Shown: positions 17,794 to 25,652 of the stretch, one piece after another
How the letters are laid out: every line of letters begins with the position of its first letter
How positions within the stretch are numbered: the first letter of the stretch is position 1
NCBI GenBank assembly: GCA_963771005.1
Contig: CAVYRO010000008.1
Coordinates: 868,001-932,000 of the forward strand
Reading direction: 5' to 3'
DNA from: DASQZK01 sp963771005
GTDB taxonomy: Bacteria; Bacteroidota; Bacteroidia; Bacteroidales; GCA-2748055
Length of the DNA stretch: 64,000 nt
The notes under the pieces: model-generated
Seen by the model: the letters and a program-made list of their open reading frames with translations, nothing else
What the model was told of the DNA's origin: nothing
Databases searched by the model: none
Program-made: the position numbers and the translations under genes

Positions 17794-19113
17794 TTAAATG
17801 GGATGATTTTCCCTGAACATTCTGAGCCTTTGTTCCAGTTCGGGAAACTGGTCCCTTCGTACCTGGGAAACGCAGGCCCTGAGTCCCTCCGTATGATCGC
17901 TTCCGGTAATATTCAGGGAGATGGCACTTATACCGTAGTAAAGAAGTTCCCGGATCAGTTTGCCTCCCGGGAAAGCCGGATGGGACAGGGTGAAGTAGAA
18001 ACCGTCGGCAAGAGGCTCTTCGATGTCTTTTTCATATACCAGTTGGAAACCTGCGGCGATGAAAAGTTTTTTCATAATTTTTGCCTTCTCGCCGTACTCC
18101 CTTACTTCATCAAGAAAATGATAGGTACCGTCATTGGCAGCTTTGAGAATAGCTGCCAGGGCATATTGGGCAGAATGACCGGTACCCGCTGAAATGGAAT
18201 ACAAGGCGCCATAGATCATAGCATGACCGAAGGAAGAAGTGGAATAATACCTTTTCAGATCAGGATATGCTCTGCAGAAAAGTGTACCGGAGATAACCAT
18301 CATGCCGATACGCTGCCCTGCATAGCTGAACGACTTGGAGCTGGAGATCAGGAGAATGTAATTATCGGTATAGCGGGCAACAGTAGGTTGAAACGGCGGT
18401 TTACCGGGCACTGACATGTCTTTCCGGAAATCCATACCGAAATAAGCCAGGTCTTCAATCACGATAACATCATACTTGTCAGCTATCTCAGCGATGATCC
18501 GCAGCTCCTCCTCCGTGAAACAGATCCAGGAAGGATTGTTGGGATTGGAATATAGAAGGGAGGATATCTTACCGGTTACCAGGATGGACTCCAGTTTTTC
18601 CCGTAGCTTTCCCCCCCGGTAATTATAAACGTCAAAACTCTCATAGTCCTGTCCGAGTACATGGCATTGCTGTTTCTGAACGGGAAAACCGGGATCGATA
18701 AAAAGTGTTCCTTCCTTATTCCGGTCTGTCCGGTTGGCCACGAGAAAGGTGGCAAAACCACCCATCATAGAGCCGACGGTGGGAATACAGGATTCAGGAC
18801 TCACATTGATATCCAGGTAATTCTTTACGAAACGGGAAATTTCCTGCTTAAGGGGCTTTATCCCTTCGATCATGGGATATACCGAGGCAACGCCATGATG
18901 AAGCGCTTCAATTTCGGCCTTCACCCCTATATCTTCCGGAAGGATCCCCGGCACCCCCATCTCCATCCTGACGAAAGGGGTGCCTGTCGCTTCTTCGATG
19001 TCATTCACAATTCGCACCAGTTCCCGTATGGAGGCCCGGGTAACATCTTTAATACCGAAGTCCGCTATTATTTTATCTACAATTTCTTTGCTTACGGGTG
19101 TTTTCCTTTGCAT
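17794..19113 (-). CDS. PLP-dependent aminotransferase, class I/II
   Basis: This 439-aa protein is a fold-type I aminotransferase. The Schiff-base lysine is about K260 in LLISSSKSFSYAGQRIGM; the PLP-ring aspartate is in VIVIEDLAYFGMDF, and the SNPNNPSWICF loop is typical. It would convert an amino acid to the 2-oxoacid used by the oxidoreductase encoded just downstream. The substrate cannot be read from the sequence; aromatic or branched-chain amino acids fit the PaaK and ACT neighbours. It lies 75 bp after the PaaK-type gene on the same strand. Confidence 0.85.
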   Translation of the reverse strand: MQRKTPVSKEIVDKIIADFGIKDVTRASIRELVRIVNDIEEATGTPFVRMEMGVPGILPEDIGVKAEIEALHHGVASVYPMIEGIKPLKQEISRFVKNYLDINVSPESCIPTVGSMMGGFATFLVANRTDRNKEGTLFIDPGFPVQKQQCHVLGQDYESFDVYNYRGGKLREKLESILVTGKISSLLYSNPNNPSWICFTEEELRIIAEIADKYDVIVIEDLAYFGMDFRKDMSVPGKPPFQPTVARYTDNYILLISSSKSFSYAGQRIGMMVISGTLFCRAYPDLKRYYSTSSFGHAMIYGALYSISAGTGHSAQYALAAILKAANDGTYHFLDEVREYGEKAKIMKKLFIAAGFQLVYEKDIEEPLADGFYFTLSHPAFPGGKLIRELLYYGISAISLNITGSDHTEGLRACVSQVRRDQFPELEQRLRMFRENHPI

Positions 19114-19188
19114 CGCTGTTTTTTCCCTAATTTAAAAAGAGCTGTTGAATTTCCCTTCATGTTTTCCGGCAGGAAACCGGGTTCATTC

Positions 19189-20490
19189 TCAGCTTAATTT
19201 ACGGTTATCGATGACCCGGACGGATTTGCCTTCGCTCCTCTCGATCGTTTTCGGCTCCACCAGTCTTACCTGCACGCTGATTCCCAGAGAGCTCTCCAGG
19301 TTGGCCTGGATCTTTTGTTTGACTTTCTGGAGCTGGCTGATCTTATCGAGGAAAAATTGCTCTTCCACCTCAACCTCAATTGTTAGCATATCAAGGTTGT
19401 TGACGCGATCCACGACGATCCTGTAATGCGGCTTGGTCTCACTCATCTCGAGGAGCACGGTCTCCACCTGCGAGGGAAAAAGATTGACACCACGGATGAT
19501 CAGCATATCATCGCTCCTTCCGGAGCATTTTGCCATCCTTACGAGGGTCCGGCCGCAATCGCATTTCTCATATTTCAATGAAGTGAGGTCGCGGGTTCTG
19601 TAGCGCACGAGCGGCAATCCTTCTTTTGTCACCGTCGTAAATACAAGTTCACCGGTAGTTCCTTCCGGAAGGATTTCCCCGCTGACAGGATCGATGATCT
19701 CCGGAATAAAATGATCTTCATTGATATGCAGACCATCCTGGCGTTCACATTCACTTGCCACACCCGGACCAATGACTTCGCTCAGTCCGTATATATCGAT
19801 GGCCTTGATCCGGAGTTTGGTTTCAATCTCTTTCCGCATGTTTTCCGTCCATGGTTCGGCGCCGAAAATGCCAACGCGGATTTTCAGGTCGCCGGCGGAT
19901 ATGCCGCCCTCCTCTATGGCTTCTGCAAGGTAAAGAGCATAGGACGGCGTGCAGGCTATGGCAGTGCTGCCGAAGTCCTGCATAAGCTGAAGCTGCCTCT
20001 TTGTATTTCCTCCCGATACGGGGATGACAACGGCTCCTATCTTTTCGCTTCCATAATGGATGCCCAGGCCTCCGGTGAAAAGCCCGTAACCGTATGCGAT
20101 CTGGATGATGTCGTGTTTATGGATCCCTGCACATTGCATGGTACGTGCTACCACTTCTGACCATGTGTTGAGATCTTTCCGGGTATATCCGACCACGGTT
20201 GGCTTACCGGTCGTTCCCGAGGAAGCATGAAGTCTCACGATCTCACTCATAGGCACGGCAAATAATCCGAAAGGATAGTTATCCCGAAGGTCATTCTTTG
20301 TTGTGAAAGGCAACCGCTTCAGATCGTCTGTGCTCTTTATATCGGAAGGTTCAATACCTGCTTTCTGGAGCTTTTCCCTGTAAAAAGGCACATTGTAATA
20401 GACCCTTTCGATCATCTCGGACAGCAACTGCCCCTGCAGGGCCTTCATCTCTTCGCGGCTTAAACATTCCCTGGATTTATTCCAAATCAT
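19189..20490 (-). CDS. paaK: Phenylacetate--CoA ligase family protein
   Basis: This 433-aa protein belongs to the PaaK branch of AMP-forming acyl-CoA ligases. It has the ATP-binding loop ASSGTTGKPTVVGYT (about residues 90-104), IDIYGLSEVIGPGVASEC, the adenylate-binding VRYRTRDLTSL, and the C-terminal PSQVETVLLEM. In fermentative anaerobes such enzymes accompany indolepyruvate- or arylpyruvate-type ferredoxin oxidoreductases. Length and motifs are normal. It follows the ACT gene by 63 bp. Confidence 0.92.
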   Translation of the reverse strand: MIWNKSRECLSREEMKALQGQLLSEMIERVYYNVPFYREKLQKAGIEPSDIKSTDDLKRLPFTTKNDLRDNYPFGLFAVPMSEIVRLHASSGTTGKPTVVGYTRKDLNTWSEVVARTMQCAGIHKHDIIQIAYGYGLFTGGLGIHYGSEKIGAVVIPVSGGNTKRQLQLMQDFGSTAIACTPSYALYLAEAIEEGGISAGDLKIRVGIFGAEPWTENMRKEIETKLRIKAIDIYGLSEVIGPGVASECERQDGLHINEDHFIPEIIDPVSGEILPEGTTGELVFTTVTKEGLPLVRYRTRDLTSLKYEKCDCGRTLVRMAKCSGRSDDMLIIRGVNLFPSQVETVLLEMSETKPHYRIVVDRVNNLDMLTIEVEVEEQFFLDKISQLQKVKQKIQANLESSLGISVQVRLVEPKTIERSEGKSVRVIDNRKLS

Positions 20491-20553
20491 AGCTTAAAAA
20501 AATTTTTGCCGGCTTGAACCGGTGACGTCCAATTATTGATGTTAGTATGATAA

Positions 20554-20979
20554 TTAAAACGCAGACAGGTCGGCCGACCGGATGAGTTCGATGTTATTTT
20601 TCCGGAATGCTTCTATTGCATCCTCCTTATTCTCAGTCCGGATCACAAGAATAGCCTTACCTTCGACAGAAAACGCATACATATATTCGATGCTAATATT
20701 GTCGTTGGAGAGAATACGCAGCACCCTGGCAAACGAGCCGGCTGCGGTTGAGGTTTTTACCGAGATGACCTCAGTGAGATTGACGCTCAGACCTTTTTCC
20801 TTCAGAAGACGGTATGCTTTATCGGGATCGGAAACGATCAACCTGAGGATGCCGTATTCTGAGGTGTCTGCAATGCTCAGGGCAACGATATTGATTTGTT
20901 CCTCGCCGAGTGTTTCGAGAACCTGGGTAAGTCTTCCCGATTTATTTTCAAGGAAGATCGATAATTGTTTCAGTGTCAT
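20554..20979 (-). CDS. ACT domain protein (tandem ACT)
   Basis: This 141-aa protein consists of two ACT domains: one starting MTLKQLSIFLENKSGRLTQV and a second around SFARVLRILSNDNISIEYMY. No enzymatic domain is attached. Free-standing ACT proteins beside PaaK genes are common and are thought to sense an amino acid; the ligand is unknown. The 185 bp upstream hold no exact TAnnTTTG element. Confidence 0.88.
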   Translation of the reverse strand: MTLKQLSIFLENKSGRLTQVLETLGEEQINIVALSIADTSEYGILRLIVSDPDKAYRLLKEKGLSVNLTEVISVKTSTAAGSFARVLRILSNDNISIEYMYAFSVEGKAILVIRTENKEDAIEAFRKNNIELIRSADLSAF

Positions 20980-21160
20980 GATCAGATTGTTTGGGATTCA
21001 AAAAACCTCAATGCCAGTAAGGCGTTGATTTTCAGACATTTTTATCCTTAAGAAAATGACGGTTCGTGCTGATAACTGAACCGCCTGATCTGGCGAATAA
21101 AATTAATCTATTTTATGAAAAATCTTTAAAGAGAGGTATTAGTTTAGAATGAGTCTGGAA
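20980..21160. other. Upstream region of the ACT gene
   Basis: This 181-bp stretch precedes the ACT-paaK-aminotransferase genes and runs up to the minisatellite. It should contain their promoter if the 3' repeat hairpin ends transcription from the acyl-CoA synthetase. I see only AT-rich sequence and no clear element. Confidence 0.35.
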
Positions 21161-21540
21161 TGGGGGGAGTTATGGGGTTATGGAGTTATGGGGTTATGGG
21201 GTTATGGAGTTATGGGGTTATGGGGTTATGGGGTTATGGGGTTATGGAGTTATGGGGTTATGGGGTTATGGGGTTATGGGGTTATGGGGTTATGGGGTTA
21301 TGGAGTTATGGAGTTATGGGGTTATGGGGTTATGGGGTTATGGGGTTATGGGGTTATGGGGTTATGGGGTTATGGGGTTATGGAGTTATGGGGTTATGGG
21401 GTTATGGGGTTATGGAGTTATGGGGTTATGGAGTTATGGAGTTATGGAGTTATGGAGTTATGGAGTTATGGAGTTAGCTTCATAACCTCATAACCTCATA
21501 ACCTCATAACCTCTTCCTTCATAACCTCATAACTTCTTCC
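21161..21540. repeat. 8-bp minisatellite (TTATGGGG/TTATGGAG)n with complementary arm
   Basis: About 39 tandem copies of an 8-bp unit (TTATGGGG or TTATGGAG) run from 21161 to 21477. They are followed by several copies of the complementary-type unit CATAACCT to about 21533. The unit length is not a multiple of three and there is no stop in any plus-strand frame, so three overlapping false ORFs (rich in GVMGLWGY) appear. The right-hand arm overlaps the stop codon of the acyl-CoA synthetase gene. The whole could fold into a long hairpin. A second locus lies at 26991-27140. Confidence 0.92.
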
Positions 21541-23605
21541 CCTTCTCCACCCTGATCCTCGCATCCACCACAAAGATCTTATCGTCCTGTCCGATGAGGG
21601 GATTCAGGTCCATTTCCTTAATTTCCGTGGCAAACCTGAGCAGGCTGGACAGCCTCATGATGATCTCTGCGAAAAGGCGGGTATCCACTCCCCGGGTGCC
21701 CCGGGCACCGCGGAGAATAGGGTAGGATTTGAGAGAACGGACCATACTTATGGCTTCATCACGCGTGAGCGGAGCAAGACCTGAAGAAATATCTTTAATG
21801 ACCTCCACGAATATGCCTCCCAGGCCGCAAAGTACCACATGACCGAATTTGGGTTCATACTTCGCGCCGATAAACAACTCCAGACCCGATAACATGGGTT
21901 GGAGGAGTATCCCTTTATATCCTTTGATTTTTCTCATCCGGTTGAATTCAGCAAGAAGATGGGTATTCGAATTAACATTCAGGGTTACCCCGCCGACATC
22001 CGATTTATGAAGGGGACCGCTGATTTTCATGACAAGTGGATAACCGATTTCACCGGCAAGGGCAGTGACTGAGCTACGACTTTTGGCCATCCCTTCCTTC
22101 ACCCTCGGAATGCCGGCTGCATCAAGAAGTGCCTGAATTTCCCCCTCCGGAATATATCCCGGACTGACCCGATCGATTATCTGCCGGATCGCAGGAATGT
22201 CGACGCCTTCAAGAAATATTTTCTCTTCAGCCGGTTTAGGGGTATTGTATACCTTTGTTAATGCATTTCCAAGCACTACTTCATCGGGAAAACAGATATG
22301 TCCCATCGCCAGGAAGCTGTCCACTTCGTTGCGGGCAGTGCTCAGGGAAGGCAGGATCGGAAAGATCGGTTTATGGCAGGATTGCATTTTGCGGTGAAGG
22401 ACCTCGTAGACATCAAAAACCTCATTCAGTCCGCTGCTTCCGAATATAACGATAATGGCATCGATATCCGAGAAACAGTTCTCACAGTAATCAATGACCA
22501 TTTCCAGTTGCTCTGCCGTACCTGTGGCAAGTATATCAATGGGATTGGACACCGATGATCCCCTGTAGAGGCTGGAAAGAAGTTTATCCGCATCGGGACC
22601 TTCGATCCGGGGGATCTTTAGACCTCCGTTCGACAGGGCATCTGTGAGCATGACTGCCGGTCCGCCCGCGTGGGTAATGATGGCGAGACGTTTCCCCTTC
22701 AGGCCGGGATGCATGAAAATGCCTGCGACGGTCGATAGCTCTTCCCTGCCAAAGCATCTGACGATGCCCGCCTTTCGGAACAGTGCCTCTACCGCAAGAT
22801 CGGAACTGGCGATGGCACCGGTATGGGAAGAGGCGGCACGGCTTCCCTCCTCCGATCCGCCCGATTTTATGGCAGCAATATGACATCCTTTCCTGATCAG
22901 TGAAGACGCATGCAGAAGGAGCTTATCGGGATCTTTGATACTCTCGATGTAAAGAATTTTCACATGTGAACTCGTCTCCGGATCATAGCTGAGATCGAGG
23001 TATTCAAGGATATCTTCTACACCCAGCATGGCGCTGTTGCCGACTGAAAATACAGAGGAAAAGGTAAGCCCCTTGGGTATCCCAGATTCCATAATAAAAA
23101 CCGCCGTGGCTCCGGATCCCGAGATCAGATCACAGCCGGTAGGCGATAGTTTGGGTATGGGTGAAGTGAAGACCCCCCGGTATGCCGGGGTCATCACCCC
23201 AATACAGTTAGGACCGATAAGGGATCCGTTTACTTTTTCAATCATCTCCCTGATCTCATTTTCCAGTCTTGCACCCTCTTCATTTTCCTCGGAAAATCCT
23301 GCAGAAATGATGATGAAGGCCCGGGTGATGTTTTTCGTGGTCAGGCTTTTTATTACACCTCCGCAGGATTCGGCCGGAATAGCGAGAATGGCAAGCTCGG
23401 TTTCGGGAAGTTCGTCAACCGAATGGAAGGATGGCAAGCCCTGTACTTCTTTTTCTTTTTGGTTGACAACATATAACTGTCCTGCGAAATTACCGGCCAG
23501 GATGTTCTTCAGGATCTTTCCACCTGGTTTGTGAACATTGTTTGATCCCCCAATGACCGAAATACTTCGGGGATTAATAAGTTCATGAACAATCTTATGG
23601 GACAT
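21527..23605 (-). CDS. ADP-forming acetate/acyl-CoA synthetase, fused subunits
   Basis: This protein of about 692 aa is a fused alpha-beta NDP-forming acyl-CoA synthetase: acyl-CoA + ADP + Pi gives acid + CoA + ATP. It begins with a CoA-binding Rossmann domain (LINPRSISVIGGSNNVHKPG), followed by succinyl-CoA-ligase-like domains with the phospho-His motif SHTGAIASSDLA, and a C-terminal ATP-grasp domain (GYPLVMKISGPLHKSDVGGV and MDLNPLI). The start at 23605 (MSHKIVHEL) is chosen because a TATATTTG promoter lies at 23621-23628, between it and the upstream in-frame ATG at 23707. It would provide substrate-level ATP downstream of the 2-oxoacid oxidoreductase. Confidence 0.92.
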   Translation of the reverse strand: MSHKIVHELINPRSISVIGGSNNVHKPGGKILKNILAGNFAGQLYVVNQKEKEVQGLPSFHSVDELPETELAILAIPAESCGGVIKSLTTKNITRAFIIISAGFSEENEEGARLENEIREMIEKVNGSLIGPNCIGVMTPAYRGVFTSPIPKLSPTGCDLISGSGATAVFIMESGIPKGLTFSSVFSVGNSAMLGVEDILEYLDLSYDPETSSHVKILYIESIKDPDKLLLHASSLIRKGCHIAAIKSGGSEEGSRAASSHTGAIASSDLAVEALFRKAGIVRCFGREELSTVAGIFMHPGLKGKRLAIITHAGGPAVMLTDALSNGGLKIPRIEGPDADKLLSSLYRGSSVSNPIDILATGTAEQLEMVIDYCENCFSDIDAIIVIFGSSGLNEVFDVYEVLHRKMQSCHKPIFPILPSLSTARNEVDSFLAMGHICFPDEVVLGNALTKVYNTPKPAEEKIFLEGVDIPAIRQIIDRVSPGYIPEGEIQALLDAAGIPRVKEGMAKSRSSVTALAGEIGYPLVMKISGPLHKSDVGGVTLNVNSNTHLLAEFNRMRKIKGYKGILLQPMLSGLELFIGAKYEPKFGHVVLCGLGGIFVEVIKDISSGLAPLTRDEAISMVRSLKSYPILRGARGTRGVDTRLFAEIIMRLSSLLRFATEIKEMDLNPLIGQDDKIFVVDARIRVEKGKKL

Positions 23606-23620
23606 GGAACAGGTTTTTGT

Positions 23621-23628
23621 CAAATATA
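23621..23628 (-). promoter_or_regulatory. Predicted -7 element TATATTTG (acyl-CoA synthetase)
   Basis: The minus strand reads TATATTTG, matching TAnnTTTG, 15 bp before the ATG at 23605. The transcription start would fall at about 23614, giving a very short leader. Confidence 0.6.
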
Positions 23629-23756
23629 CGAAAGGTAGCCCGAAACCCGAGGAAGTAAGGCAGGTAAAGACGAGGCATGATGAATAAAGACGATGCGTGA
23701 CGAACATGGGTATGGAGATAAAGACATTGCATGCAACGCCTCTACCAATATTATTT

Positions 23757-23764
23757 TACATTTG
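23757..23764 (+). promoter_or_regulatory. Predicted -7 element TACATTTG (MDR dehydrogenase)
   Basis: TACATTTG matches TAnnTTTG and lies 26 bp before the ATG at 23791. It rules out the earlier in-frame start at 23731. Confidence 0.6.
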
Positions 23765-23790
23765 TAATTCCCAAAAAAGGGATTATACCC

Positions 23791-24732
23791 ATGAAAGCAA
23801 TTATCTTTAACCGTTACGGAGGTCCCGAAGTGCTCGAATATACGGATGTCGTGACTCCCCGGCCCGGAGCACTCGACATTCTGATACGGGTAAAAGCTGC
23901 ATCTGTCAACCCGGTAGACTGGAAAGTGCGGAAAGGCAGACTCAAACTTATTACCGGCCGGAAGTTTCCAAAATATATCGGAAGTGAAATTTCAGGAATC
24001 ATCGAATCGGTTGGGAGTGAGGTAAAGGATTTAAAGCCGGGCATGAGGGTGTTTGCAGGATTAAGCTATAAAGGAGGGGGGTACGCGGAATATGCCCGGG
24101 TACCTGCGAAAAATGCCATAATTCTTCCCGATAATATTTCTTTTGAGGAGGCATGCACTTTTGCCATCGCGGGAATTACTCCCCTGCAGGCGCTCAGGGA
24201 CCATGCGAAGATCACAGCAGGAATGCATGTTCTGGTGAATGGTGCCTCGGGTGGTGTAGGGACCTATGCCGTGCAGATCGCCAAATTGTTGGGAGCCAGA
24301 GTAACAGGAGTCTGCAGCAGCAGGAATATCGAACTTGTAAAATCTCTTGGGGCTGATGAAGTAATCGATTATACCCAGGATAATTTCGGGTTGAACACAG
24401 ACACCTATGATGCCATCATTGATGCAGTTGGAAACAAAACATTCCGGCAAGTGAGAAAATCGATGAGATCTAAAAGTTATTTGCTAAAACTCAACCATTC
24501 CTTCAGGACTTATCTCGCCCAGTTTTGGACCACTCTGACATCATCCAGGAAAGTAAAAATGGTCCTTCTGAAGAACAGGACAGAAGATGTAAAATGGATC
24601 CGGGATCATATCGCACTCGGTAAACTGCGGGTTGTGATCGATCGCACCTTTCCTCTTCAGGAGGCGCGCAGGGCCCATGAGTACAGTGAGACCGGACGGT
24701 CAGTGGGGAAAATTGTGCTTCTGTCACAGTAG
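23791..24732 (+). CDS. NAD(P)-dependent medium-chain dehydrogenase/quinone oxidoreductase
   Basis: This protein of about 313 aa is a zinc-free medium-chain dehydrogenase/reductase of the quinone-oxidoreductase type. It begins MKAIIFNRYGGPEVLEYTD, with KAASVNPVDWKVRKG and the nucleotide-binding motif VLVNGASGGVGTYAVQIAK, and ends EYSETGRSVGKIVLL. No structural-zinc Cys cluster is present. The physiological substrate is unknown; relatives reduce quinones or activated alkenes with NADPH. It is divergent from the acyl-CoA synthetase, with separate promoters. Confidence 0.88.
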   Translation: MKAIIFNRYGGPEVLEYTDVVTPRPGALDILIRVKAASVNPVDWKVRKGRLKLITGRKFPKYIGSEISGIIESVGSEVKDLKPGMRVFAGLSYKGGGYAEYARVPAKNAIILPDNISFEEACTFAIAGITPLQALRDHAKITAGMHVLVNGASGGVGTYAVQIAKLLGARVTGVCSSRNIELVKSLGADEVIDYTQDNFGLNTDTYDAIIDAVGNKTFRQVRKSMRSKSYLLKLNHSFRTYLAQFWTTLTSSRKVKMVLLKNRTEDVKWIRDHIALGKLRVVIDRTFPLQEARRAHEYSETGRSVGKIVLLSQ

Positions 24733-24739
24733 ATGCTAA

Positions 24740-25153
24740 AATCTGACCTTCAAAGTCATATACACTTATAAAAAAGAATCGGATAAGTACGTATGGACCT
24801 GGGAATATAAATTACCGGATGTGGCACGTTTCACTTACTGGACGGCTGACCAGAGCCTGGATGGAAATTCAGGAAGCTGGACGATATTTGATCCCGACAA
24901 TACCCAGCAATTTTTGTGGAAATACACCTGGAGTATAGATTCCCATGGTAACTACACCGCTTCCTTGCTATTGGACGGAAGCTCAAGCGAATCTCTTGAG
25001 ATTATCGATAATGCCGACGGAAGTGGTAAATTTACGTATTATGAGGATGGTACAAAGCAGGGTGAGGTGATCTGGAATTCCAACGGCTCGGGTACATATT
25101 GGATCAGTACCTATGATGGCGGCCAAACCGGAACATGGACGGCAGGTAAATAA
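24740..25153 (+). pseudogene. 5'-truncated gene remnant (Trp/Gly-rich repeat protein C-terminus)
   Basis: The frame is open from just after a stop at 24737 to a TAA at 25153, but it has no ATG. The first possible start codon is a GTG at 24821, in mid-domain, with coding-like sequence before it (for example TFKVIYTYKKESDKYVWTWE). The visible part has beta-rich motifs such as WTADQSLDGNSGSWTIFD and GSGTYWISTYDGGQTGTW. It looks like the C-terminal part of an exported beta-repeat protein that lost its signal peptide and 5' end. It starts directly after the dehydrogenase stop. A short functional protein from the GTG is possible but less likely. Confidence 0.5.
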
Positions 25154-25171
25154 ACTCCCTTTTTATCATTT

Positions 25172-25207
25172 AAAAACACCCGATAACCGCAAGTTTCGGG
25201 TGTTTTT
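25172..25207 (+). terminator. Rho-independent terminator
   Basis: A 12-bp perfect stem (AAAAACACCCGA / TCGGGTGTTTTT) with a 12-nt loop lies 19 bp after the remnant's stop. It has A and T tracts on both sides, so it could work in both directions. It separates the remnant from the metY leader. Confidence 0.85.
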
Positions 25208-25261
25208 AATTAAAATCGATCCTTGAATACATTTTTTTCAAATTATTTTTGGAAATTCAGA

Positions 25262-25269
25262 TAAGTTTG
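25262..25269 (+). promoter_or_regulatory. Predicted -7 element TAAGTTTG for the riboswitch-metY transcript
   Basis: TAAGTTTG matches TAnnTTTG and lies 44 bp before the first paired base of the SAM riboswitch, so transcription from here would include the full aptamer. Confidence 0.55.
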
Positions 25270-25312
25270 TCTTATTTTACAACCGTATTTCAATCCTGGC
25301 ATTACCGGTTGA

Positions 25313-25422
25313 GATTTATAAAGAAGAGGTGAGAGACAGGCTCGAAGATCCTCTGGCAACCTTCCCCCCATGGAAAAGGTGCCAATTCCTGTTCAGGTAA
25401 TATTGCCTGATAAATATAAATC
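25313..25422 (+). promoter_or_regulatory. SAM-I (S-box) riboswitch
   Basis: The sequence has the conserved S-box core: GAAGAGGTGAGAGACAGGC at the 5' side, CTCTGGCAACC in the middle, and AAGGTGCCAATTCCTG at the 3' side. Stem P1 closes perfectly as GATTTATA (25313-25320) with TATAAATC (25415-25422). S-adenosylmethionine binding would lower expression of metY downstream. A classical intrinsic terminator is not obvious between the aptamer and metY, so control may act on translation or through the small ORF that follows. Confidence 0.88.
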
Positions 25423-25430
25423 TGATAAGC

Positions 25431-25544
25431 ATGAAAAATTCAACTTCTTTTTACAGCACAGGGAAAATTCCCGGCGTTTTCAACATTCGCACAACATCGT
25501 ATGTTTGTATGATGCACCACTGTATCTTTTTCATGCGTCCCTGA
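25431..25544 (+). CDS. Candidate 37-aa leader peptide between SAM riboswitch and metY
   Basis: An ATG only 9 bp after the riboswitch P1 stem opens a 37-codon frame ending in TGA. The peptide is rich in sulfur amino acids near its end: SYVCMMHHCIFFMRP contains two Cys and three Met. No Shine-Dalgarno sequence is visible, which is normal in this phylum. The position suggests a regulatory leader ORF, with translation responding to Met or Cys supply, but coding potential of such a short frame is uncertain. Confidence 0.35.
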   Translation: MKNSTSFYSTGKIPGVFNIRTTSYVCMMHHCIFFMRP

Positions 25545-25652
25545 ACAATCTCTGATCTTACAACTGATGACTGACCGGGACCAACAGGAGCCGGTTCAGT
25601 ACCCCTTTACACAGAAATTTTCATAGTTATAAATACATAAATACGAATAATC

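Noticed and set aside
21149..21493. Three overlapping 100-aa frames rich in GVMGLWGY
   Set aside because: They are translations of an 8-bp minisatellite that has no stop in any plus frame; there is no non-repetitive protein sequence.
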